Below, piece by piece: positions 24,237 through 32,727 of a stretch of DNA of 64,000 bases; position 1 is the first letter of the stretch, and every line of letters starts with the position of its first letter. The DNA comes from a methanogenic archaeon mixed culture ISO4-G1 (GTDB taxonomy: Archaea; Thermoplasmatota; Thermoplasmata; Methanomassiliicoccales; Methanomethylophilaceae), in NCBI GenBank assembly GCA_001563305.1, contig CP013703.1, forward strand, positions 868,001 to 932,000, given 5' to 3'. The notes beneath the pieces were generated by a model. The model did no database searches, was not told where the DNA came from, and worked only from the letters and a program-made list of their open reading frames with translations. Made by a program: the position numbers and the translations under genes.

Positions 24237-26471
24237 TCACTCGCACTTGGTCCATCCGCAGGACTTGCAGACGTTGCAGCCGCCCTGGAACTCCAGCTCG
24301 GCTCCGCACTTGGGGCAGGGGTTGATGATCTGCCTCTTTGTCTCCTCGGGCTCCTCGGTATCGATGCCCTTGAGCTGTGCCTGCATCTCCTTGTACATGT
24401 CGGTCAGCGCCCATCCGACAGCCATCGGACAACAGGATCCGGTGCTGGTGTCCCTCTTGGTGTGGGTCCTTACGACATATGAAGGACAGGAACCGGTGGA
24501 CTTGAGCTGGTCGACGATGGCCTCGATTCCGCAACCGGACCTGGCGGCCAGGGAGATCATCCTCGAGAGACCGACCATGAAGTTGTTGCATCCTCCGGTG
24601 GATCCCTTGTTGAGGTAGGCCTCGACGAGCTCTCCGGTGACGGGGTTGAAGAATGCGGTGCAGTGCAGCGAACCGCATCCGGTCATCAGCTTCCTCTTCT
24701 TACCGATGACGTTGTCCTCGACGACCTCGACGACTCCTCTCTTCTCCTCCTTGTGCTCCTCCTTGGTCTCCTCCTTCTTGCTCTCCTTCGTGGAGAGGAT
24801 TCCGAGACGCTTGCATCCGTCGCGGAAGACGGTGATTCCCTTACATCCGGACTCCCACGCGTACATGTAGATGTTGTAGACGTCCTTCTCGGGGAACTGC
24901 TCCGGGAGGTTGACGGTCGAGGAGATCGAGGCGTCGATGTGCTTCTGCCATGTCGCCTGCATGTCGATCCTCTTCTTGTAGTCGAGGCTCTGGGCGGTGA
25001 TGAACCTCTCGGGAAGGTCCTTCTCGTCCTTGATGTCCAGGTGCTTGTCCATATATGCCTGGACGATCGGGGTGTAGACCTTGTAGTACTTGTCCTTGTC
25101 ACCGTTGAGCGATGTCGTCCTCCTTTCGTAGGAGAGGGCGAAGATGGGCTCGATTCCTCCGGAGATTCCCAGCATCGTGGAAAGGGTTCCGGTGGGGGCG
25201 ATCGTGAGCAGCTGGGAGTTCCTGAGTCCGTACTGCTTGACCAGTTCGGTGGTCTCGGGGGACGCGTTCAGCTTGAAGTAGGGGGACGCGATGATCTGCT
25301 CGGGGACGCACTTCTCGAACATTCCCTTCTCCTTTGCCAGGAGTGCGGACTCGTTGAGCGCCGTGTCGGCCATGAGCTTTCCGAGCTTGTCGCAGAATGT
25401 GACCGCTTCCTCGGAACCGAATGTGTATCCGAGCTCGATGAGCATGTCGGCGAGACCCATTATTCCGAGACCGATCTGCCTCCACTGGCTGACCGATTCC
25501 CTCTGCTCCTGCAGCGGGTGAAGGGGAAGTCCCTCCTCGAGTACATCGTTGAGTCCGCGGACGCAGATCCTGACGGACTCCACGAACTCGTCGTTGAGGA
25601 ACTTGCCGTCCTTGACGAACTTGGCAAGGTTCATGCTTCCGAGGAGACAGCTTCCTCCCGCCGGGAGGGGCTCCTCTGCACAGGGGTTGGTTCCTGCGTA
25701 TGAATAGTTGGGGAACTCGCTGAGTAGATTCCAGCTGGAGATGCGGTCCCAGTAGAGACATCCGGGCTCTCCGTAGTCCCAGTTGGTGTAGCACAGCTTC
25801 TCGAAGAACTCTGCTGCGTTGAACTCCTTCCTGATCTGCTCGTTGCTCTCGGGACGATCGAACTTCTGTGTGAACATGGTCCTCTGCTTGACGCAGCCCA
25901 TGAACTCGTCCGAGACACGGATGGACATGTTGGCCTTGGTGACCCTCTCGAGATCGGTCTTGACGGACATGAACTCCTCGAGATCCGGGTGTTCGCATGA
26001 TATGGTGAGCATCAGCGCTCCGCGGCGTCCGTGCTGACCGATGAGTCCGGTAACCATGGAGAACAGGTCAGTGAACGATACCGCACCCGATGTCTGTGAG
26101 GCAGTGTTGTTGATCTTGGCCCCGCGGGGAGCGAGCTTGGAGATATCGATTCCCGCTCCTCCTCCATAACTGAATGTACGTGCGAGCTTTCCTGCGGTCT
26201 CGAAGATGGATTCGATTGAGTCCTCGGGAGGCGTCAGGACGTAGCAGTTGGAAAGTGTGATCTTCCTCCCTGTCTTCTCGAGTCCCCTGTTGGCGAGGAT
26301 CCTCCCTCCGAAGAGGAACTTCTTCTCCTCAATCATTCTCCTGATTTCCTTGTTGCCACCGCTGACACGATCCAGCCACTGATCGAACGTCTCGTTCTCG
26401 TAACAGTACTTCTTAGTCCATATGTCAATTCCTAACTGGTTGTCCTCTCCCAGCCAATCCTTTATGTCCAT
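24237..26471 (-). CDS. nrdJ: adenosylcobalamin-dependent ribonucleotide reductase
   Basis: 744 residues from ATG 26471 (MDIKDWLGEDNQ), which is preceded by the purine-rich GGGGGAAAGAA. The frame is open 36 codons further but crosses a promoter-like dyad. Class II RNR features are SNCYVLTPPEDSI, SYGGGAGIDIS, the NPCAEEPLPAGGSC active-site loop and FGLADML-like helices. The C-terminal CPKCGAEL...CNVCKSCGWTKCE zinc/thiol tail is near the end. It reduces ribonucleotides for DNA synthesis using coenzyme B12 and so fits a corrinoid-rich anaerobe. Slightly short of some class II enzymes but with all core motifs. No intein seen. Confidence 0.93.
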   Translation of the reverse strand: MDIKDWLGEDNQLGIDIWTKKYCYENETFDQWLDRVSGGNKEIRRMIEEKKFLFGGRILANRGLEKTGRKITLSNCYVLTPPEDSIESIFETAGKLARTFSYGGGAGIDISKLAPRGAKINNTASQTSGAVSFTDLFSMVTGLIGQHGRRGALMLTISCEHPDLEEFMSVKTDLERVTKANMSIRVSDEFMGCVKQRTMFTQKFDRPESNEQIRKEFNAAEFFEKLCYTNWDYGEPGCLYWDRISSWNLLSEFPNYSYAGTNPCAEEPLPAGGSCLLGSMNLAKFVKDGKFLNDEFVESVRICVRGLNDVLEEGLPLHPLQEQRESVSQWRQIGLGIMGLADMLIELGYTFGSEEAVTFCDKLGKLMADTALNESALLAKEKGMFEKCVPEQIIASPYFKLNASPETTELVKQYGLRNSQLLTIAPTGTLSTMLGISGGIEPIFALSYERRTTSLNGDKDKYYKVYTPIVQAYMDKHLDIKDEKDLPERFITAQSLDYKKRIDMQATWQKHIDASISSTVNLPEQFPEKDVYNIYMYAWESGCKGITVFRDGCKRLGILSTKESKKEETKEEHKEEKRGVVEVVEDNVIGKKRKLMTGCGSLHCTAFFNPVTGELVEAYLNKGSTGGCNNFMVGLSRMISLAARSGCGIEAIVDQLKSTGSCPSYVVRTHTKRDTSTGSCCPMAVGWALTDMYKEMQAQLKGIDTEEPEETKRQIINPCPKCGAELEFQGGCNVCKSCGWTKCE

Positions 26472-26556
26472 TTCTTTCCCCCAACCGAGGCTATTGCGGA
26501 TGCATTCCTCTAACTTTCCACGACAAGGTTCCGTAGATAGAAAAAGGCTTCCGCGC

Positions 26557-26581
26557 CCAATATTGGAGATATAATCCAATA
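26557..26581 (-). promoter_or_regulatory. nrdJ promoter dyad
   Basis: TATTGGA (26561-26567) and TCCAATA (26575-26581) form a perfect 7-7-7 dyad centred on GATATAA. The left arm is itself part of the palindrome CCAATATTGG at 26557-26566. It lies 85-110 bp upstream of the chosen nrdJ ATG. The TATA-like core inside the dyad suggests a repressor site over the promoter (inference). Confidence 0.45.
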
Positions 26582-26764
26582 GGTACTAAAAACATCCCTA
26601 GGGCATATTTTTTGTTAAGGTTGGACGTTAATTTGAGTTTTTAAGACCGAATAGGAAACAATTACCACTTTTTTCCGCCGCGCCGGCCTGATCCGCCATG
26701 TTCCGAATAACCCTTCTCGGATGTTTCTTACCATTTTCTCTGGAGAAACTGTCAATTAGAAATT

Positions 26765-26799
26765 TTACATACTAGAAAAAAACTTTTTATAGTATGTAA
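26765..26799 (+). promoter_or_regulatory. Fic gene promoter enclosed by a 10-bp inverted repeat
   Basis: TTACATACTA (26765-26774) and TAGTATGTAA (26790-26799) are perfect inverted repeats around a 15-bp A/T run that ends in the TATA-like CTTTTTATAG (26783-26792). The ATG is 20 bp downstream of the right arm, so the transcript would be nearly leaderless and a bound protein would block the promoter. Confidence 0.6.
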
Positions 26800-26818
26800 T
26801 CAATTTAATTATGATAAT

Positions 26819-27661
26819 ATGCCCGTTGAATACACCCCTGAAAAAGCTGAATTCGACCTGATGAAAAAAATTTGGACCGTATCGGCCTTGGATGGGATCA
26901 GGGGTTCGTTCTACGGCAAGGAACTGAACGCCGCCGAAGTCGAGACAAGAATCACTGATGCCCAGATCCACAACGTGGAGAGCATCCCAGTATCCGACGG
27001 GCGCGTTCGTTCCATTATCGACGGGGAACTGCCGAAGAGCTACAGCGAATGCCTCGTTGCCGGTTATGACAGGGCCATGAAGATGGTCATCAGGGACTAC
27101 GCCCACCTCGATTTCGACGAGAAGAGCATCCTGAGCATCCACCGTGCACTGTTCTCGGACCTCCTGTGCGAAAAGGGTAAGTACAGGTCGGGCACCGGAC
27201 TGGCAATGGAGCAGCTGATCGAGGACTACAGGTCCCAGACCACGGAGGCGCTGTGCTACATCCCCCGCCTGCTCGACGATTTCACGCGCATCTCCCCCTT
27301 CAGGGATGGGAACAAGAGGATGAGGGCACTGCTGACCCAGCTCCTCTTGCTGAAGAACGGGTACAAGGCGCAGCTGTACGTCGGCATGGCCCAGGACAAG
27401 CCTCTTCTGCAAGCCCTCATGGACAGCTACAAAGAGCTCGACCGCAGATATCCGATCGTGGACAACCGCAAGGTGAAGAAGAGGGACAGGATCCTCCACA
27501 TCATCGAGACCGCGGACGAGCCAATCAAGAAGAAGGACATCTGCGCATGCATACCGGATGTCAGCATCAGGACCGCTGATGTGGTGCTGTCCGATCTCAT
27601 GGAGCAGAACAAGATAGAGAAGCTCGGTTCGTTCAAGGATGCCAGATACATCTTCGTCTGA
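26819..27661 (+). CDS. Fic-domain protein with degenerate active site and C-terminal winged helix
   Basis: 280 residues. The Fic core is at about 60-205. The signature that is normally HPFx(D/E)GNGRxxR reads S159-PFRDGN-K166-RMR169: the catalytic His is Ser and the second Gly is Lys, while the phosphate-binding residues remain. The last 60 residues (KKRDRILHIIETADEPIKKK onward) form a winged helix. AMP transfer by the usual mechanism is therefore unlikely. A regulatory role, possibly binding the dyad at its own promoter, is inferred. Monocistronic by layout, with the aminotransferase promoter directly after it. Confidence 0.82.
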   Translation: MPVEYTPEKAEFDLMKKIWTVSALDGIRGSFYGKELNAAEVETRITDAQIHNVESIPVSDGRVRSIIDGELPKSYSECLVAGYDRAMKMVIRDYAHLDFDEKSILSIHRALFSDLLCEKGKYRSGTGLAMEQLIEDYRSQTTEALCYIPRLLDDFTRISPFRDGNKRMRALLTQLLLLKNGYKAQLYVGMAQDKPLLQALMDSYKELDRRYPIVDNRKVKKRDRILHIIETADEPIKKKDICACIPDVSIRTADVVLSDLMEQNKIEKLGSFKDARYIFV

Positions 27662-27666
27662 CAGTA

Positions 27667-27699
27667 TTTATACAACTTATCATCTGAACTGGTTCAGAT
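27667..27699 (+). promoter_or_regulatory. aminotransferase promoter with 18-bp perfect palindrome
   Basis: A TATA-like TTTATAC at 27667-27673 is followed by ATCTGAAC-tg-GTTCAGAT (27682-27699), a perfect 18-bp palindrome that ends three bases before the ATG at 27703. With a start site about 25 bp after TATA, it would cover the transcription start: a classic repressor position. Confidence 0.6.
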
Positions 27700-27702
27700 A
27701 AC

Positions 27703-28911
27703 ATGAAGACTATCAGGGCATCCAGAAGGTCATTGGGAATGGACTACGCCATACGCGAGGTCACCGTTCCAGCCGCAGAGGCGGAGAAGGCCGGGATGAA
27801 GCTGTACAAGCTGAACATCGGCGACCCCAACAAGTGGGACTTCGAGACGCCCGAGTACTTCAAGCAGACCCTCAGGGAAGCTGTCGACAAGGTCGACAAC
27901 GGATACGGAGACTCCCAGGGAGAGATGGCCCTCAGGGACGCCATCGTAGACAGGGAGAAGGAGAAGAACGGCATCAGCATCAGCCACGACGATGTTTATG
28001 TGACATCAGGAGTGAGCGAATGCATCAGCGTCATGATGGGTACCTTCCTGGAACCCGGAGACGAGGTGCTGGTCCCCGGGCCCGGCTATCCCTCCTACAT
28101 GCAATACATCCATTTCTTCGAAGGGAGGACGGTCCCCTACAGGCAGATAGAGGAGGAGGACTGGAGACCCGACATCGACATGATCCGCAAGAGGATCACC
28201 AACAGGACCAAGGCAATGATCCTGATCAACCCCAACAACCCCACAGGCGCCGTCTACACGGAGAAGGACGTCAAGGCAATGGGCGATCTCGCGGCGGAAT
28301 ACGACATCCCGCTGATCTCCGACGAGATCTACGACAAGATCGTCTTCAACGGGAAGTTCTTCTCCGCATCAAAGCTCAAATCCGATGTCCCCAGGATAAT
28401 CCTCAACGGATTCTCCAAGGTGAACCTCATGCCCGGGTGGAGGATGGGATACTGCTACTTCATGGACGAGAAGGGACTCATGGACGAGATCCGCCTCGGC
28501 ATGATGAAGCAGTTCAGGGCCAGGATTTGCCCCAACGTCCCCTGCCAGGCAGCGGCGCAGGCATCGCTCCAGGGACCCCAGGACTACATCGTGGAGATGA
28601 ACAGGAAGCTCAAGGAGAGGGCCGATTACAGCTACAAGAGGCTCAACGAGATCCCGCAGGTATCCACCCGCGAGGCCAAAGGCGCACTGTACATGTTCCC
28701 CCATATCGATCTGAAGGGAACCCCGTGGAAGACCGACAAGGAGTTCGTCATCGACCTCATCAGGAACGAGGGCGTCGTATTGGTGCACGGTACCGGATTC
28801 TGCGAGGAGTTCGGAAAGGACCACTTCAGGAGCATCCTGCTGGCGCCCATAGACGTCCTGGATGAGGCGTACGACAGGATGGAGAAGTTCATCAAGAAGA
28901 ACACGCAGTGA
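27703..28911 (+). CDS. PLP-dependent class I/II aminotransferase
   Basis: 402 residues. The fold-type I aminotransferase motifs are LNIGDPNKWDFETPEYF, YGDSQGEMALRDAI, INPNNPTGAVYT near residue 175, SDEIYDKIVF and the PLP lysine in NGFSKVNLMPGWRMGYC (Lys near residue 234). It resembles alanine/aspartate/branched-chain-type aminotransferases of archaea. Donor and acceptor cannot be fixed from sequence. It could supply the transamination step after 2-oxoacid synthesis by the VOR complex (inference). Confidence 0.9.
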   Translation: MKTIRASRRSLGMDYAIREVTVPAAEAEKAGMKLYKLNIGDPNKWDFETPEYFKQTLREAVDKVDNGYGDSQGEMALRDAIVDREKEKNGISISHDDVYVTSGVSECISVMMGTFLEPGDEVLVPGPGYPSYMQYIHFFEGRTVPYRQIEEEDWRPDIDMIRKRITNRTKAMILINPNNPTGAVYTEKDVKAMGDLAAEYDIPLISDEIYDKIVFNGKFFSASKLKSDVPRIILNGFSKVNLMPGWRMGYCYFMDEKGLMDEIRLGMMKQFRARICPNVPCQAAAQASLQGPQDYIVEMNRKLKERADYSYKRLNEIPQVSTREAKGALYMFPHIDLKGTPWKTDKEFVIDLIRNEGVVLVHGTGFCEEFGKDHFRSILLAPIDVLDEAYDRMEKFIKKNTQ

Positions 28912-28936
28912 CCCGTCACCACATTTTGAATGTAAT

Positions 28937-28966
28937 CGGACCGATAGCGCATGCGCTACCGATCCG
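28937..28966 (-). terminator. 30-bp hairpin between convergent genes
   Basis: CGGACCGATAGCGCA and TGCGCTACCGATCCG pair over 15 positions. On the minus-strand RNA the two non-Watson-Crick positions are G-U wobbles, while on the plus strand they are C-A mismatches. It therefore suits the leftward gene ending at 28975. No strong T tract follows. Confidence 0.5.
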
Positions 28967-28974
28967 TTGAAGGT

Positions 28975-29460
28975 TCACCAGTGGCCCCTGTTGGCCCTTC
29001 TGATGAATGCGACGATGACCGAGAAGACCAGCAGTATGATGACCGCGGCCATGCCTATGTTCTCGATCAGCGTATTCTCGTGATCGGTCACGTTGAAGAC
29101 GAACGATGCCTTGTACTGGGTATCGGCGAACAGCTCTATCTTGTACTGGCGGTTCTGAAGATTGATCAGTGAGGAATCGTCGAAACGCAGGGTCTTCCCG
29201 TCCGGATCCAATGTAGCGGACAGACCGGAGACCACAAGATGGCTGAAACTGTCCTCGTCCTCATACAGCACACTGACGGTGAGGTCCCCAGTGGGAAGCT
29301 CCACTTCCGAGACCAGTACGATGGACCCGGCCTTGCTGTCATAATCCACAGAATAGTTGGTCGGCTCCGGGGGCTGTAAGAATGCCCAGATGGCCACGGC
29401 TATGATGGCGATCGCTACGATGAGCCCGATGATCCTAGAGATGCCGCTGTTAGCTCTCAT
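28975..29460 (-). CDS. membrane protein of unknown function
   Basis: 161 residues with an N-terminal hydrophobic helix (residues 8-28, IGLIVAIAIIAVAIWAF), a beta-rich central domain of about 90 residues and a C-terminal hydrophobic helix (about 133-153) ending in RRANRGHW. The middle domain is probably outside the cell. I do not recognise the family. It follows the protease-like gene on the same strand after 46 bp. Confidence 0.7.
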   Translation of the reverse strand: MRANSGISRIIGLIVAIAIIAVAIWAFLQPPEPTNYSVDYDSKAGSIVLVSEVELPTGDLTVSVLYEDEDSFSHLVVSGLSATLDPDGKTLRFDDSSLINLQNRQYKIELFADTQYKASFVFNVTDHENTLIENIGMAAVIILLVFSVIVAFIRRANRGHW

Positions 29461-29506
29461 GCAGGCATCATCTTCCGCAGGGTATTTTAGATGTTAGGTC
29501 CGTGGT

Positions 29507-30391
29507 TCAATCCACGATGCGGAACTCGGGATTCTCCCAGCATTTCTGGTAGCGGACATTCCTAGAATCCAGCAGCTGCATTATGGTCGAGATGTGCAGT
29601 CCAACCCCGGCGTTGAGGAACTGATTCTCGAGATACTTCTGTCCGTCAAGTTCCGCCATCGGATGGAATCCGAGCGCCCTGTGGACGGTCATGACCTGCA
29701 TCCCGCAGAGATGCCCCTCGCAGTCCAGCATGGGTCCGCCCGACTGTCCTCTGAGTCCGGGGGATGCCGTCTCGATGTTCAAGATGTCGCATGTGTTATC
29801 CTTGGACCTCCCCCTGTTGCCGATAAGGGATATCATGCCGTCGGTGGCATATGCCGCGCTCTCAGTGACCTTGGGGATCTCGAAGGCGTTGGATTCCTCA
29901 TGGAACTTGGGGATGACCTCAATGAACGGATATCCCAGACGGCATATGCTCTCGCCAATCGAGATCTTAGAAGGCTCAGCGAAGACTGGATACTCCTCGA
30001 CCCAGGCGGGGTTGAAGTTCTCCAGCCTGCCGATCGCTATATCGGCCTGGCGGTTCACGAGAATGTCGTTCATCGCCACACCGTCCCATCCCCACCAGAA
30101 CGAATGGTTGGTGAGCATGGTCTTGTCAATCCTGATCTCGGAGATGGGGCTTCCTGGCTTCTGGACCCTGTTGGCGTTGATCTCGTTGATCTCCGCCATC
30201 TTCTTCTTGTCCTCCGTGAACTTCACGAAGGAATCGAAGACGTGTCCCGCCGTGATCGCCCAGCCCTCCCTGTTGAGGACGATGAACGACGCATAATCCG
30301 TGCGCACCGAACCGTCATACTGGCGTACTGAGACCGCCACGGGGCGGGTGTATTTCAATGCGGCACGGCAGGCATCTGCGAACATACCCAC
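29507..30391 (-). CDS. trypsin-like serine protease domain protein
   Basis: 294 residues. The chymotrypsin-fold triad is visible: His in AITAGHVFDS (near 53), Asp in ADIAIGRLEN (near 116) and Ser in LRGQSGGPMLDCEG (near 221). No signal peptide or PDZ domain is seen, so it may act in the cytosol, unlike DegP-type proteases. Substrate and trigger are unknown. An N-terminal stretch of Tyr/Arg-rich strands (VSVRQYDGSV) matches the usual first strands of the fold. Confidence 0.85.
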   Translation of the reverse strand: MGMFADACRAALKYTRPVAVSVRQYDGSVRTDYASFIVLNREGWAITAGHVFDSFVKFTEDKKKMAEINEINANRVQKPGSPISEIRIDKTMLTNHSFWWGWDGVAMNDILVNRQADIAIGRLENFNPAWVEEYPVFAEPSKISIGESICRLGYPFIEVIPKFHEESNAFEIPKVTESAAYATDGMISLIGNRGRSKDNTCDILNIETASPGLRGQSGGPMLDCEGHLCGMQVMTVHRALGFHPMAELDGQKYLENQFLNAGVGLHISTIMQLLDSRNVRYQKCWENPEFRIVD

Positions 30392-30484
30392 CGTTATCTG
30401 TTCTGAATAGATAATTGATTCTACGCTGGATTAGGGACTCCGACGGGATGAAATACGCATATCTGATACCTATGCCCGATACCG

Positions 30485-31279
30485 ATGAGGTCCGTCACCC
30501 TTTCGCTCGTGCAGATGAACTCCAGGATAGATTCTCCTGAGCGTAATCTGGAGAGAATGAGGGGGTATGTCTCCCGCTGCGAGGGATCGGACATCATCTG
30601 CTTCCCGGAGATGTGCCTCTCCGGATACACCACCAAGGGGTCTGACCGCATCGCCATGGATCCTTCCGACCCGTTGATATCCGAGATCCATTCCCTGGCA
30701 TCGGAGAAGGATGTGGCCATCATCTTCGGATACGTCGAGAGGACGGAGAACGGCCTGATGCTCAGGCAGGAGATAGCCGACGGTTCTGAAGATCCCAAGT
30801 TCTACAGGAAGACCCATCTCGGAAGCACCGAGGCCAAGGTCTTTATCCCCGGGAATGAGCTTCCCGTTTTCGATGTCAAAGGCATCCGGTTGGGCATCCA
30901 GCTGTGTATAGAATCCCATATCCAGGAGGTCTGCTCTACCCTTAGGTCCAAAGGGGCCGAACTTGTCCTGACACCGTTCTCCACGGGGATCACCGGCGAC
31001 AGGAGGAGGGATGTCTGGAGGAGCTATCTTCCATCCAGAGCAAGTGATAACGGTATGTTCGTGGCCGCATGCAGCGCGGTTGGCGATAACGGTGAAGGAA
31101 CCGTCTTCGGCGGCGGCCTTATCGCTTACGACCCAAAGGGCAACGTAATCGATGAATACTACGGTACCGAAGAGAAGGTCATGACCATATCGATCGGCGG
31201 TAAACTCCCGAGGGACGGTCCTGAGACGATGTCCAACATCTCCTATTACGAAAGGCGGAGACCCGAACTGTACAGATGA
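30485..31279 (+). CDS. nitrilase-superfamily carbon-nitrogen hydrolase
   Basis: 264 residues starting MRSVTLSLVQMNS. The Glu-Lys-Cys triad is visible: Glu in CFPEMCLSGY (near 41), Lys in FYRKTHLG (near 109) and Cys in LGIQLCIESH (near 141). The family hydrolyses amides or nitriles, for example omega-amidase, carbamoylputrescine amidase or NAD-synthetase-like activities. The specific substrate cannot be told. Divergent from the protease gene. Confidence 0.9.
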   Translation: MRSVTLSLVQMNSRIDSPERNLERMRGYVSRCEGSDIICFPEMCLSGYTTKGSDRIAMDPSDPLISEIHSLASEKDVAIIFGYVERTENGLMLRQEIADGSEDPKFYRKTHLGSTEAKVFIPGNELPVFDVKGIRLGIQLCIESHIQEVCSTLRSKGAELVLTPFSTGITGDRRRDVWRSYLPSRASDNGMFVAACSAVGDNGEGTVFGGGLIAYDPKGNVIDEYYGTEEKVMTISIGGKLPRDGPETMSNISYYERRRPELYR

Positions 31280-31298
31280 TGCTGGCACAGTGTGATTG

Positions 31299-31652
31299 TC
31301 AGGCCTTCTCGGCCTGATTGTTCACGAGCCCGTCGACGAATTCTTTGAGCTCCTTGAATCTTTCCACATGGATGTAGTAGATATGGTCGGGCCCCTCGAC
31401 GCGGCTGTTGACCAGACCTGCCCTGAGAAGTCCGCGAAGGGCCTTGTTGGTCCTCTGCGGGTCCATGCCGTAGAGTCCGTCCGGGAAGGGCGAGCGGACC
31501 TCCTTCCTCATCAGGCCCTTGAGGATCGTCAGCGAATCGGCATCGTCCAGGACTGCGATGATGTCCAGAAGCGGATTTCCCGAGATGTTCGTAAGTATCG
31601 GTCCGCATGCGCACACATGCTTGCTCATCTTCACCTTGGGCTGCTCTTCCAT
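31299..31652 (-). CDS. winged-helix (ArsR-like) transcriptional regulator
   Basis: 117 residues from ATG 31652 (MEEQPKVKM); the frame is open 17 codons further but only across the intergenic promoter. It has an N-terminal CACGP, then a winged-helix segment (LTILKGLMRKEV ... RTNKALRGLLRAGLVNSRVEG) with a wing strand IYYIH. No ligand-binding domain. The target is unknown; it lies between the nitrilase and D-2-hydroxyacid dehydrogenase genes. Confidence 0.78.
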   Translation of the reverse strand: MEEQPKVKMSKHVCACGPILTNISGNPLLDIIAVLDDADSLTILKGLMRKEVRSPFPDGLYGMDPQRTNKALRGLLRAGLVNSRVEGPDHIYYIHVERFKELKEFVDGLVNNQAEKA

Positions 31653-31743
31653 GGATTTCGAAGATTGATGCGCATAGATAATACTGCGCGAACCGAAAAC
31701 CAATTAGTACAAGCACATCTTTCAGACGCCAGGACGATTCAAT

Positions 31744-32727
31744 ATGAAGGTCTTCGCATACGGTGTCAGGGAATACGACGAGAAGGAGCTCTTCGAGAAG
31801 TACACGAAGGAGCTCGGCATGGATCTGGGTTACACCACGGATCCGCTGTGCGACGGGAACGTCGATCTCGCAAAGGGTAGCGATTTCGTCTCGGTCCTTA
31901 CGGTCCCGGTGACCGCGGACATGCTGGACAGGTTCAAGGCCATGGGCATCAGGATGGTCGGTACCAGGTGCATAGGGTACGACCACATAGATATCCAGCA
32001 TGCCAAGGAGATCGGCATGGTCGTCACCAACATCACCTACGACACCGACGGTGTCGCCGAATTCACCGTCATGGAGATGCTGATGGTCGTCAGGAGGGTC
32101 AAGGAGGTCCTGGCGAACACGATGTCCGGGGACTTCCGTCTGGACGGGATGCTCAGCGGTGTCCTGAAGGACATGAAGGTCGGGATCATCGGTGCAGGGA
32201 AGATCGGGATCGCCGTCCTCAGGGACCTTTCGGGCTTCGGATGCGAACTCTACTACTGCAACCGCAGTCAGAACGCGAATGCCGAGAAGTATGCCAAGAG
32301 GCTCACCATGGATGAGCTGCTGGCACAGTGCGACATAGTATCCGTGCACATAGAGCTGAACAAGGATACATACCACATGATCGATGCCGCTGCCATCGCG
32401 AAGATGAAGAAGGGCGCGATCCTCGTGAACACCGCCAGGGGAGCCATCGTGGACACCCAGGCGCTCATCGATGCACTGAACTCGAAGCACCTGTCCGGAG
32501 CGGCGCTGGATGTGGTCGAGGATGAGTTCGACCTCTATTACTACGACTGCCGCGACAAGGATCTTTCCGGTCGCTATCTTGCGATCCTCAGGGAGATGCC
32601 TAATGTGGTCATTACCAACCACATGGGATTCTACTATCACGCCGCCATCAGGGACATGATCTACAACAGCCTTTGCAGCATGAAGATGCTGGAAGAGGGC
32701 AAACCCGTCCCCAGGAGATTGGCCTGA
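31744..32727 (+). CDS. D-isomer 2-hydroxyacid dehydrogenase (D-lactate dehydrogenase-like)
   Basis: 327 residues. The NAD-binding GIIGAGKIGIAVLRDL is near residue 145, NTARGAIVDTQAL holds the catalytic Arg, the LDVVEDE segment the Glu, and TNHMGFYYHAA the His near 296. Overall length and the split Rossmann layout match D-LDH. It reduces a 2-oxoacid such as pyruvate or a branched 2-oxoacid with NADH. Its stop abuts the convergent gene's stop. Confidence 0.92.
   Translation: MKVFAYGVREYDEKELFEKYTKELGMDLGYTTDPLCDGNVDLAKGSDFVSVLTVPVTADMLDRFKAMGIRMVGTRCIGYDHIDIQHAKEIGMVVTNITYDTDGVAEFTVMEMLMVVRRVKEVLANTMSGDFRLDGMLSGVLKDMKVGIIGAGKIGIAVLRDLSGFGCELYYCNRSQNANAEKYAKRLTMDELLAQCDIVSVHIELNKDTYHMIDAAAIAKMKKGAILVNTARGAIVDTQALIDALNSKHLSGAALDVVEDEFDLYYYDCRDKDLSGRYLAILREMPNVVITNHMGFYYHAAIRDMIYNSLCSMKMLEEGKPVPRRLA

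Larger units (their letters stand above)
26472..26818. other. intergenic promoter region between nrdJ and the Fic-like gene
   Basis: A 347-bp AT-rich divergent intergenic region. It contains the nrdJ-side dyad at 26557-26581 and the Fic-side dyad at 26765-26799, described separately. Between them (26582-26764) I find no gene, tRNA or repeat. Confidence 0.6.

Noticed and set aside
31246-32640. 464-codon open frame on the minus strand over the hydroxyacid dehydrogenase
   Set aside because: Antisense shadow; the plus-strand dehydrogenase has complete catalytic motifs.
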